From Candidatus Phascolarctobacterium caballi (lineage in GTDB: Bacteria > Bacillota > Negativicutes > Acidaminococcales > Acidaminococcaceae), in NCBI GenBank assembly GCA_018065225.1, contig JAGHTS010000087.1, positions 1 through 5,416 of the forward strand: a DNA stretch of 5,416 nucleotides. The letters are read 5' to 3'. Shown here in pieces: positions 1-5,416 of this stretch. The notes beneath the pieces were generated by a model. The model did no database searches. It was not told the DNA's origin and worked only from the letters and a program-made list of their open reading frames with translations. The translations under genes and the position numbers were made by a program. Each line of letters opens with the position of its first letter. Positions within the stretch are counted from its first letter, which is position 1.

Positions 1-380
1 GTATTTATGCTACTGCTTTGGCTTGTCAGCATATTGATTTGCCAATTTTAACAGAAGATATTGCCCAGTTGGCAAATGGCAAAGTTATAAAATGTGCCAA
101 ATATGCGGAGTCGGGAACGGATGCTTTGGCAAATAATGCTGTAAAAGCATTGGGAAACGGTCTTGCAGTTCTGTTGGCAAATCACGGGGCGGTTGCCTGT
201 GGTACAAATTTGCATCAGGCATTATTGTTTGCAGAACTTTTGGAAAAAGCGTCCCAAATTTTTAGTATTGTTAAGTCAATGGGTGGCAAGGTGAATGCTT
301 TGCCATTAGCAAAAATAAATGACTTGAAAGAATTTTATTTTAATTGTTATGCAAAACGGCAGGAGGGAGAAAAAATATGA
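1..380 (+). CDS. Class II aldolase/adducin family protein (fuculose-phosphate aldolase type), C-terminal part
   Basis: The reading frame is open from the left edge (first full codon at 3) to TGA 378-380, giving 125 visible residues; the N-terminal half lies outside the window. The first residues, IYATALA, match the stretch that follows the zinc-binding HTH motif in L-fuculose-1-phosphate aldolases. The LLANHG motif, with its His codon at 183-185, is the position of the third zinc-ligand histidine of this family. The family cleaves 1-phosphorylated ketoses to DHAP and an aldehyde in the cytoplasm. The exact substrate cannot be read from this fragment. The MTA/SAH deaminase that follows with an ATGA overlap suggests salvage of 5-methylthioribulose-1-phosphate or 5-deoxyribulose-1-phosphate rather than fucose use; this is inference from context. 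Upstream genes such as mtnA/mtnP-like isomerase and phosphorylase would support it. The family call is firm; the substrate is not. Confidence 0.9.
   Translation, partial: IYATALACQHIDLPILTEDIAQLANGKVIKCAKYAESGTDALANNAVKALGNGLAVLLANHGAVACGTNLHQALLFAELLEKASQIFSIVKSMGGKVNALPLAKINDLKEFYFNCYAKRQEGEKI
361..366 (+). promoter_or_regulatory. Ribosome binding site of the mtaD-like gene
   Basis: A perfect AGGAGG lies 10 bases before the ATG at 377. It fixes that ATG as the start of the deaminase rather than the in-frame TTG at 344, which would add 11 residues. The site lies inside the last codons of the aldolase gene. Confidence 0.85.
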
Positions 381-1648
381 AATATGATGTGGCTGTAAAA
401 AATGTGTATTTGCCAAATGGTGATAATAAAACCGTTGCCAATATCGGTATTAACGGTAATAAAATTGTTTATATTGGCAAAGAAGAAATCAGCGGTACAG
501 AAGAAATCAATGGCAAAGATATGTTGGCAGTTCCCGGTTGGGTTAATACCCATACCCATTTGGCAATGACATTGTTCCGTTCCTATGCGGACGATATGGA
601 ATTGATGCCTTGGTTACAGGAAAAGATTTGGCCTATTGAAGCCAAAATGCAACGGGAACATTTTAAATGGGGTTCGTATTTGGGTGTTGTGGAAATGATA
701 AAAAATGGCACAACTTGTTTTAATGATATGTATTTTGTTATGGAAGAAACTGCCAAAGCGGTTGACGAAGGCGGTTTAAGAGCAGTTTTGTCACGTTGCG
801 TCATGGGTGATGACCCCAAAGATGATTATCGTATGAAAGAAAGTTTAGATTTTTATAAGGAATGGAATGATAAGGCGAATGGCAGAATAAAAGTTGCTTA
901 TGGGCCTCATGCACCATATACTTGTACGGACAGATACTTAAAAAAAGTTGTTGAATATGCCAAACAGGACAATGTTTTATTACATATTCATTTGGCGGAA
1001 ACTGCCAAAGAAGTTGAAGATTGTGCTGCCAGAAGCGGCAAATCACCAATTGCCTTAATGGAATCTTTGGGTTTGTTTGAATTGCCGACAGTAGCCGCCC
1101 ATTGTGTTTATGTTGATAAGAACGACAGACAAATTTTGGCAAAAAATAATGTGGCAGTGGCACATAATCCGCAAAGTAATCTTAAACTTGCCAGCGGGAT
1201 TGCTCCTGTTACAGATTTGCTGGACGATAATGTTTTGGTGACAGTTGGTACTGATGGTTGCAGCAGCAACAATAATTTGGATATGTTGGAAGAAGTACGG
1301 CTTGCTTGTTATTTGGCAAAAGGCACATCACATAATCCTACAGCAATTCCTGCACAACAAGCATTGGAGATTGGTACATATAACGGGGCAAAGGCACTTC
1401 AATTTGATAAATTGGGAAAACTTGAAGAAGGTTATATTGCGGATATTGTGCTTTACAATATGAGTGAAAGTTATTGGTATCCAAGACATAATTTTGTCAG
1501 CAACTTGATTTATGCTGCATCAAGTAACGATGTTGATACGGTTATTGTTGACGGTAAGGTCTTAATGAAAAAACGTGAGATTTTAACTTTGGACGAAGAA
1601 AAGATTAAATTTGAAACCAATAAAATTGCTTTGGAGTTAACAAAATGA
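377..1648 (+). CDS. mtaD: 5-methylthioadenosine/S-adenosylhomocysteine deaminase (amidohydrolase superfamily)
   Basis: This 423-residue cytoplasmic metal-dependent hydrolase has the usual length of the MtaD/TrzN-like branch. Visible motifs are PGWVNTHTHLAM with the HxH metal pair (H59, H61), the conserved Glu in the following WLQEKIWPIE helix (E82), GPHAPYTCT (H178), HIHLAET (H205, E208), AAHCVYV (H242), the HNPQSNLKLASGIAPV stretch (from H263) and GTDG with the metal-ligand Asp (D293). This set matches enzymes that deaminate MTA, SAH and in some organisms 5'-deoxyadenosine or adenosine to the inosine forms. The start at ATG 377 is chosen for its perfect AGGAGG and its ATGA overlap with the aldolase stop; the stop overlaps the nfnA start the same way (ATGA 1645-1648). 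No catalytic residue appears missing. The substrate among MTA, SAH and 5'-deoxyadenosine cannot be decided from sequence. The aldolase neighbour points to recycling of the ribose part of these nucleosides. Confidence 0.92.
   Translation: MKYDVAVKNVYLPNGDNKTVANIGINGNKIVYIGKEEISGTEEINGKDMLAVPGWVNTHTHLAMTLFRSYADDMELMPWLQEKIWPIEAKMQREHFKWGSYLGVVEMIKNGTTCFNDMYFVMEETAKAVDEGGLRAVLSRCVMGDDPKDDYRMKESLDFYKEWNDKANGRIKVAYGPHAPYTCTDRYLKKVVEYAKQDNVLLHIHLAETAKEVEDCAARSGKSPIALMESLGLFELPTVAAHCVYVDKNDRQILAKNNVAVAHNPQSNLKLASGIAPVTDLLDDNVLVTVGTDGCSSNNNLDMLEEVRLACYLAKGTSHNPTAIPAQQALEIGTYNGAKALQFDKLGKLEEGYIADIVLYNMSESYWYPRHNFVSNLIYAASSNDVDTVIVDGKVLMKKREILTLDEEKIKFETNKIALELTK
1633..1636 (+). promoter_or_regulatory. 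Ribosome binding site of nfnA
   Basis: GGAG lies 8 bases before the ATG at 1645, inside the end of the deaminase gene. Together with the ATGA overlap it fixes the nfnA start. Confidence 0.7.
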
Positions 1649-2484
1649 ACATTATTTTAAAAAAAGCGGAAATTGCCAAAAATACTTTTGAATTTTTAAT
1701 TCGTACACCTTATGTGGCACAAAAATGTGAACCCGGTCAGTTTGTTATTTTACACGTTGATGAAAATGCGGAACGTGTACCTATGACAATAGCCGATTTT
1801 GACAGGGTGGCAGGGACAATAACTTTAATTATTCAAGATATTGGCAGTACATCACATCATATCTGTCATGATTTTAATGAAGGTGACAATATTTTAGATT
1901 TGGCAGGGCCTTTAGGACAACCTGCCCAAATGGGTAATTTTGGCAAGGTAGTTGTTATTTCGGGTGGGATTGGTGTGGCACCGGTTTTCCCCATTGCCCG
2001 CAAATATAAACAATTGGGAAATTATGTAATTGGCATTACGGGTGCTAAAAGCAAAGAATTTTTGATTTGGCAAGATAAAATGCAAAGTATCTGTGACGAA
2101 AACTTTACTGTTACCGAAGATGGTTCGGCGGGTGAAAAAGGATTGGTGACAGATATTTTGGATGAGATTTTGCAACATGATAAAGTTGTTTATGTACTTA
2201 CTATTGGTTCTGTGCCGATGATGAAAAAAGTTACAGAAATTACCAAAAAACATGGTATCCGTACGGTTGCCAGCTTAAATGCCATTATGTTGGATGGTTT
2301 GGGAATGTGCGGCGGCTGCAGGGTGACCGTTGACGGCAAAACTAAATTTGCCTGTTGTGACGGCCCGGAGTTTGATGCCCATTTAGTTGATTTTGATAAT
2401 CTTTTAATGCGACAAGGTATGTATCATTCGCAGGAAAGTGAAGTTTACGGATGCGGGGGGCAATGCAAATGTCAGGCACAATGA
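1645..2484 (+). CDS. nfnA: NADH-dependent reduced ferredoxin:NADP+ oxidoreductase subunit A (NfnA/SudB-type, FAD and [2Fe-2S])
   Basis: At 279 residues this is the usual size for the NfnA/sulfide dehydrogenase beta family (ferredoxin-NADP reductase fold). The N-terminal FAD-binding barrel carries the R-x-P-M-T element (RVPMTIA, 44-50). A nucleotide-binding domain follows, with VVISGGIGVAPVFPIAR (103-119) and VLTIGSVPMMK (184-194). The C-terminal cluster region has LDGLGMCGGCRVTVDG and FACCDGPEFDAHLVDF. C222, C225 and C237 or C238, plus an Asp five residues before C222 (D217), fit the unusual three-Cys/one-Asp [2Fe-2S] site known for NfnA. The subunit binds NAD(H) and partners NfnB in flavin-based electron bifurcation among NADH, NADPH and ferredoxin. 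The start is ATG 1645 (GGAG 8 bases upstream, ATGA overlap); the stop overlaps the nfnB start. One oddity is a Cys-rich end, GCGGQCKCQAQ, with C270, C274 and C276. A stand-alone FNR-like subunit is the alternative, but the nfnB neighbour makes NfnA very likely. Confidence 0.93.
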   Translation: MNIILKKAEIAKNTFEFLIRTPYVAQKCEPGQFVILHVDENAERVPMTIADFDRVAGTITLIIQDIGSTSHHICHDFNEGDNILDLAGPLGQPAQMGNFGKVVVISGGIGVAPVFPIARKYKQLGNYVIGITGAKSKEFLIWQDKMQSICDENFTVTEDGSAGEKGLVTDILDEILQHDKVVYVLTIGSVPMMKKVTEITKKHGIRTVASLNAIMLDGLGMCGGCRVTVDGKTKFACCDGPEFDAHLVDFDNLLMRQGMYHSQESEVYGCGGQCKCQAQ

Positions 2485-4448
2485 GAAACATAATGCCGGA
2501 ACAACCGGCGGAAATACGTAAAACTAATTTTGAAGAAATAGCCAAAGGTTATACAGAAGAAATGGCTGTTGCGGAAGCACAACGGTGTTTGAACTGTCCA
2601 AATCCAATGTGTATGACAGGTTGTCCCGTCAAGAACAGGATTCCGCAATTTATTCATGCCATAACAGAACGTGATTTCAAAGAAGCATTTAGAATTTTAA
2701 AAGTACGTAACAGTTTGCCTGCAATTTGCGGCAGGGTTTGTCCCCAAGAAAAACAATGTGAAGCAAAATGTGTGTTGGGGTTGAAAGGTGAGCCGGTTGC
2801 TATTGGTAATCTGGAACGCTTTGTAGCAGATTATGCCCGTGAACATGGTTTTGACAGCAGTCCGGCTGTTGTGCATAATTTAACAGGCAAACGGGTGGCA
2901 GTTGTTGGCAGCGGTCCCAGTGGGTTGACTATTGCGGGGGAGTTGGCAAAATATGGTCATACTGTCACAATTTTTGAAGCGCTGCATAAAGCAGGCGGGG
3001 TTTTGGCTTATGGTATTCCGGAATTCCGTTTGCCCAAAGAAATTGTAGAAAATGAAATAAACGCCCTTAAAGAAATGGGAGTTACAATTATAACCAATGC
3101 CATTATCGGCAGGACATTTACTGTTGATGAGTTACTGGGTGAAGAGGGATTTGATGCTGTTTATTTGGCTATTGGTGCCAGTGTTCCTTACTTTATGAAT
3201 ATTCCCGGTGAAGGGTTGAACGGGGTTTATTCCGCCAATGAATTTTTGACAAGAGTAAATCTTATGCACGCTTATAAATTCCCCAAAACAGCAACACCTA
3301 TATATATTGGTAAAAATGTGGCAGTTGTCGGCGGTGGCAATGTGGCATTTGATGCTGCTTGTACTGCCAAACGGTTGGGTGCGGAACATGTTTATATTGT
3401 TTACCGTCGTGGCAAAGAAGAAATGCCTGCCCGTAAAGAAGAAATACGTTATGCGGAAGAAGAGGGGATAGAATTTAAATTTTTGAATAATCCTGTCCGT
3501 GTCTTGGGCAGTCAGGACGGAAAAGTAGTCGGGTTGGAATGTATCCAAATGGAATTGGGCGAACCCGATGCCAGTGGCCGCCGTCGTCCTATTGAAAAGA
3601 AGGGCAGCGAGTTTACTATTCCCGTTGATACAGTTATAATGGCAATAGGGCAGGGGGTTAACCCCTTAATCAAACAAACCACACCAAAACTTGCAGTCAA
3701 CGAGCAGGGTACAATTATTGTTGATGAAAATTGTAAGACCAATGTGGAAGGTGTGTTTGCAGGCGGAGATGTTGTTACAGGGCCTACAACAGTTATCAGT
3801 GCAGTTGGTGCCGGCAGACGGGCGGCATATTTTATTAACGAATATCTGAAAACAAGAAGACGCAGGAACCAGTTCCATTTGCCTGTGGGTATTTCAGCAA
3901 GACATTGTCATGTTACACCCAAAGTTTTGGAACAACTTTATGGTCAGAGATTCCGTCTCAGTGTTAAAAAATATATCAAGCAACCGCAACAGTTTGCATC
4001 AAACCAAAGGGTAAAATTTGTTTCGGACAGCGGCGTGGAAATGAATTTGTCCATAGTGGGGCCCTGCCGTGCCTATACCCAAATTGAAATTTCTGCAACA
4101 GATGCAAGGACATTGGGTATTCCTGCCATTGTCAGGGAAAGCGGCAACACCAAAGGCAGTCCCGGGGGCAAATTGGTCGGGCCTGCAGGTGAGGTCAAGT
4201 TGGACGAAGGGGCGATTGTGGTTGCCCGTCATATCCATATTTCGGAAGAAACAGCCAACAAATACCAGTTGAAACAGGGTGACAGGGTCAAAATCCGTGT
4301 GGAAGGGCCACGTTCCGCAACTTTGGATAATGTGCTTGTGCGTGCCGGGTTGGAAGATTTTGATGAAGTGCATTTGGATACGGACGAGTCCAATGCTTTG
4401 TTTGTAAAAAGTGACGACATTGTCACCATAATAATTGATGATGATTAA
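2481..4448 (+). CDS. Fusion protein: NfnB (electron-bifurcating transhydrogenase subunit B) joined to PduL phosphotransacylase
   Basis: One uninterrupted 655-residue frame. Residues 1-457 form a complete NfnB/glutamate-synthase-small-subunit-like protein. A 4Fe-4S motif has C36, C39, C44 and C48; a second Cys set is C83, C87, C93 and C97. The FAD fold is GSGPSGL (143-149), followed by AGGVLAYGIPEFRLPK; the NADP(H) fold is VVGGGNVAFDAA (282-293); the C-terminal FAD contact is GVFAGGDVVTGPTTV (424-438). After a basic link (KTRRRRN, 457-463), residues 466-655 form a whole PduL domain, which swaps acyl-CoA and acyl-phosphate. It has SARHCH (H475, H477), GPCR (R530), QIEIS (E536), VARHIH (H584, H586) and VHLDTDE (H631). 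The spacings agree with the zinc ligands and catalytic Arg I recall for the PduL structure. No microcompartment-targeting extension precedes the domain. The start at 2481 is preferred for its ATGA overlap with nfnA; ATG 2469 and 2493 are alternatives. NfnB normally ends near 460 residues, so the PduL part is a true addition. Both domain calls are firm; how they cooperate is unknown. Confidence 0.93.
   Translation: MRNIMPEQPAEIRKTNFEEIAKGYTEEMAVAEAQRCLNCPNPMCMTGCPVKNRIPQFIHAITERDFKEAFRILKVRNSLPAICGRVCPQEKQCEAKCVLGLKGEPVAIGNLERFVADYAREHGFDSSPAVVHNLTGKRVAVVGSGPSGLTIAGELAKYGHTVTIFEALHKAGGVLAYGIPEFRLPKEIVENEINALKEMGVTIITNAIIGRTFTVDELLGEEGFDAVYLAIGASVPYFMNIPGEGLNGVYSANEFLTRVNLMHAYKFPKTATPIYIGKNVAVVGGGNVAFDAACTAKRLGAEHVYIVYRRGKEEMPARKEEIRYAEEEGIEFKFLNNPVRVLGSQDGKVVGLECIQMELGEPDASGRRRPIEKKGSEFTIPVDTVIMAIGQGVNPLIKQTTPKLAVNEQGTIIVDENCKTNVEGVFAGGDVVTGPTTVISAVGAGRRAAYFINEYLKTRRRRNQFHLPVGISARHCHVTPKVLEQLYGQRFRLSVKKYIKQPQQFASNQRVKFVSDSGVEMNLSIVGPCRAYTQIEISATDARTLGIPAIVRESGNTKGSPGGKLVGPAGEVKLDEGAIVVARHIHISEETANKYQLKQGDRVKIRVEGPRSATLDNVLVRAGLEDFDEVHLDTDESNALFVKSDDIVTIIIDDD
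3867..4448 (+). other. PduL-type phosphate acyltransferase domain within the fusion ORF
   Basis: This marks the domain boundary inside the fusion gene. The PduL core begins at HLPVGISARHCH and runs to the end of the protein, about 190 residues, which is the size of a free-standing PduL core. It has two HxH motifs in the two repeated halves, each preceded by Ala-Arg (SARHCH and VARHIH), as expected for the duplicated beta-barrel of this family. I see no ribosome binding site before an internal start near the junction, so separate translation of the domain is not suggested. PduL makes acetyl- or propionyl-phosphate from the acyl-CoA, which a kinase can convert to ATP. Confidence 0.9.
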
Positions 4449-5096
4449 AAAAATTTTTTGCTTAATTAGTTTAATATTTGCCATGACCGCCTGTGCCGAA
4501 GAAACAGGCGAATTTGACTACCAAAAAATGGAAGTTGGTAAATCTGTCAGCAAAATACAGGAATTTACCCAGTCCGAAGCCGAAGCAATCACTAAAATGA
4601 AATTCACCCCGGCAGATTTTTTGGAACAGTACAAAAATATACTCTTTTTTCAAAAAACAGGCAGCAACACTTTTTTATCATTTTCCCGCCGTTGGAACTT
4701 GAAAATGAAACTGCTTTTGCCGATGTTATAGAAGATTTTGAAAAAGTACCCAAAGCAGACCGTGCCCGTGATATGACGGCAGAAAAGGTGGCAGGGGAAA
4801 AGGTGGTACGCTCTTTGTACTATGCCCAAAAAGATAAAGATTTTTATATTTACAATTCAACTTATTTTTTTAACGGGGATAAGTTGGTGGCAGTAACCTC
4901 ATTACAAAGGGAAGAATTTGCCGACAAATTTGTGGAAAAGAAGGACGCACCCAAAAAACTTTTGATTTTAAAGCAACGGGATGGGGATTTGAAGAAGGAA
5001 ACGGAAAAAGAAAAAAAGGAAAAGATTGCCGAATTTTTAAAAAATGCGGCAGTTAAGCATAAAGAATCTGTTAAAGAGTATATAAAGGGGAAATAA
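4438..5096 (+). pseudogene. Small predicted exported protein or lipoprotein of unknown function, split by an apparent -1 frameshift
   Basis: I do not recognise the family. The first segment starts at ATG 4438 or 4441, overlapping the end of the fusion gene by 8-11 bases with no clear ribosome binding site, so it may depend on translational coupling. It opens with a signal peptide: MIKK, a hydrophobic run (IFCLISLIFAM), then TACAEE. The Cys in MTAC could be a lipidated residue (a weak lipobox, Met at -3), or ACA could be a signal peptidase I site. That frame stops at 4729-4731. The coding sense continues in the -1 frame, with ELENETAFADVIEDFEKV and on to TAA 5094-5096. Adding one T to the six at 4671-4676 would join the two parts into a protein of about 218 residues. 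The last 60 residues are very rich in Lys and Glu and probably helical. It could be a sequencing indel, a real pseudogene or recoding; an intact exported protein in relatives would decide. Confidence 0.6.
4671..4677 (+). other. Frameshift position with T TTT TTA heptamer
   Basis: In the upstream frame the codons read ACT TTT TTA, so the last T of ACT plus the next two codons form T TTT TTA. This is the classic X XXY YYZ layout for -1 slippage, and a -1 slip leads exactly into the downstream open frame. A homopolymer of this kind is equally a hot spot for sequencing or replication deletion of one T. I see only a weak possible hairpin just downstream (ATTTTC 4680-4685 with GAAAAT 4701-4706, long loop) and no Shine-Dalgarno-like stimulator just upstream. 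Confidence 0.5.
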
Positions 5097-5141
5097 AAGT
5101 TTCCTATTGATAACCCTTACACATGCTGTAAAATTTATGAT

Positions 5142-5174
5142 AAAACCCTCCACGCATTGCGTGGAGGGTTTTTT
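5142..5174. terminator. Bidirectional Rho-independent terminator between convergent genes
   Basis: AAAACCCTCCACGC (5142-5155) pairs perfectly with GCGTGGAGGGTTTT (5159-5172) around an ATT loop, giving a 14-bp stem followed on the + strand by a T run. On the - strand the A side gives a TTTT tract, so it can stop both transcripts. It lies 45 bases after the + strand stop at 5096, and the - strand gene's stop codon is in its T-tract side. It ends the operon described here. Confidence 0.93.
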
Positions 5175-5416
5175 ATTCTTCTTCATCATTTGAAGTGTTA
5201 AGGGTTTTGGCGTTCTCTTTGATACGCTTTTTTTGCAGTTCGTTGCGGATTTGCTTCATAAACTCGTTAAAATCTTTGCCTTTGTATTGGCTGTACAAAA
5301 GGTTTAGCAATTCCTTGTGGAACCAGCCGGGTATATTGTGTTTCAGGTTTTGGGTCAAAAGCAAAAGGGCGTTGGTGGGCGACTGCTCCATCTTTTCCGC
5401 ACCCTGCAAGTATTGC
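5173..5416 (-). CDS. Unrecognised protein, C-terminal part (cut by right edge)
   Basis: The - strand frame is open from the right edge to TAA (complement of 5173-5175), giving 80 visible residues that begin QYLQGAEKMEQSPTNALLLL. I see no start signal that forces initiation inside the window: a TTG at 5409 and an ATG (MEQ) at 5391 are possible, but the frame continues past the edge, so a partial gene is more likely. The visible part looks helical: a short Leu run (NALLLL), then PGWFHKELLNLLYSQYKGKDF, then a Lys/Arg-rich helix and an acidic end (SNDEEE). There is no membrane segment and no motif I can name. It converges on the operon and shares its terminator, which supports a real gene. Function unknown. 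Confidence 0.6.
   Translation of the reverse strand, partial: QYLQGAEKMEQSPTNALLLLTQNLKHNIPGWFHKELLNLLYSQYKGKDFNEFMKQIRNELQKKRIKENAKTLNTSNDEEE

Noticed and set aside
344..376. Longer start of the deaminase at TTG 344
   Set aside because: The ATG at 377 has a perfect AGGAGG 10 bases upstream and the ATGA overlap, and it gives the normal family N-terminus.
1245..1463. Alternative + strand frames inside the deaminase (1245-1463) and inside PduL (4069-4272)
   Set aside because: They sit in the wrong phase within well-supported genes and have no start signals of their own.
2451..2480. Longer starts of the NfnB-PduL gene at ATG 2451, 2463 or 2469
   Set aside because: They add a short poorly conserved stretch (MRGAMQMSGT) and deepen the overlap with nfnA; 2481 repeats the ATGA pattern of the operon. 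ATG 2469 stays possible because of the G run at 2455-2460.
3843..3870. Assembly artefact at the NfnB/PduL junction
   Set aside because: The frame is continuous, codon use is even on both sides, and there is no repeat or homopolymer at the junction that would suggest a join; only reads or relatives can settle it fully.
3999..4484. Long - strand open frame opposite the PduL domain
   Set aside because: It lies wholly antisense to a clearly recognised coding region and its translation shows no family features; it is a by-product of codon use. The same holds for the other antisense frames at 347-1163, 1912-2253 and 3132-3878.
4680..4706. Possible frameshift-stimulating hairpin ATTTTC/GAAAAT
   Set aside because: Six mostly A-T pairs around a 15-base loop are too weak to count as a stimulator, so programmed frameshifting is not asserted.
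5097..5141. Small gene or RNA in the gap before the terminator
   Set aside because: Only 45 AT-rich bases with no start, ribosome binding site or structure apart from the terminator that follows.

Overview
The window looks like the 3' part of a tightly packed metabolic operon from a low-G+C anaerobic bacterium. The anaerobe call rests on a complete NfnAB-type electron-bifurcating transhydrogenase pair together with a PduL phosphotransacylase. A phylum such as Bacillota (Clostridia or Negativicutes) fits the AT-rich codon use and the gene set, but the sequence does not prove it.

Layout on the + strand: (1) the C-terminal part of a class II (fuculose-phosphate type) aldolase, cut by the left edge; (2) a complete MTA/SAH deaminase (mtaD-like amidohydrolase); (3) NfnA, the FAD/[2Fe-2S] subunit; (4) one long ORF in which a full NfnB subunit (two 4Fe-4S motifs, two dinucleotide-binding folds) is joined in frame to a complete PduL domain; (5) a small exported or lipoprotein gene of unknown function, broken by an apparent -1 frameshift at a T6A run. 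Genes 1-4 are linked by three successive ATGA stop/start overlaps, and gene 5 overlaps the end of gene 4 by a few bases, so all five probably share one transcript whose promoter lies left of the window. A strong 14-bp hairpin with a T tract ends the operon. It also serves a convergent, unrecognised - strand gene cut by the right edge.

How the genes may work together: MtaD-type deaminases act on adenosine-like by-products of SAM chemistry (MTA, SAH, 5'-deoxyadenosine). Class II aldolases can split the derived 1-phospho-ketose into DHAP and an aldehyde. NfnAB interconverts NADH, NADPH and reduced ferredoxin, and PduL exchanges acyl-CoA and acyl-phosphate. A salvage route ending in an aldehyde that is oxidised to acyl-CoA and then acyl-phosphate would use all of these activities, but that is inference. 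The most notable observation is the NfnB-PduL fusion: all expected iron-sulfur cysteines and all the PduL metal-site residues I could recall are present, so both halves look functional. I do not know of a described example.
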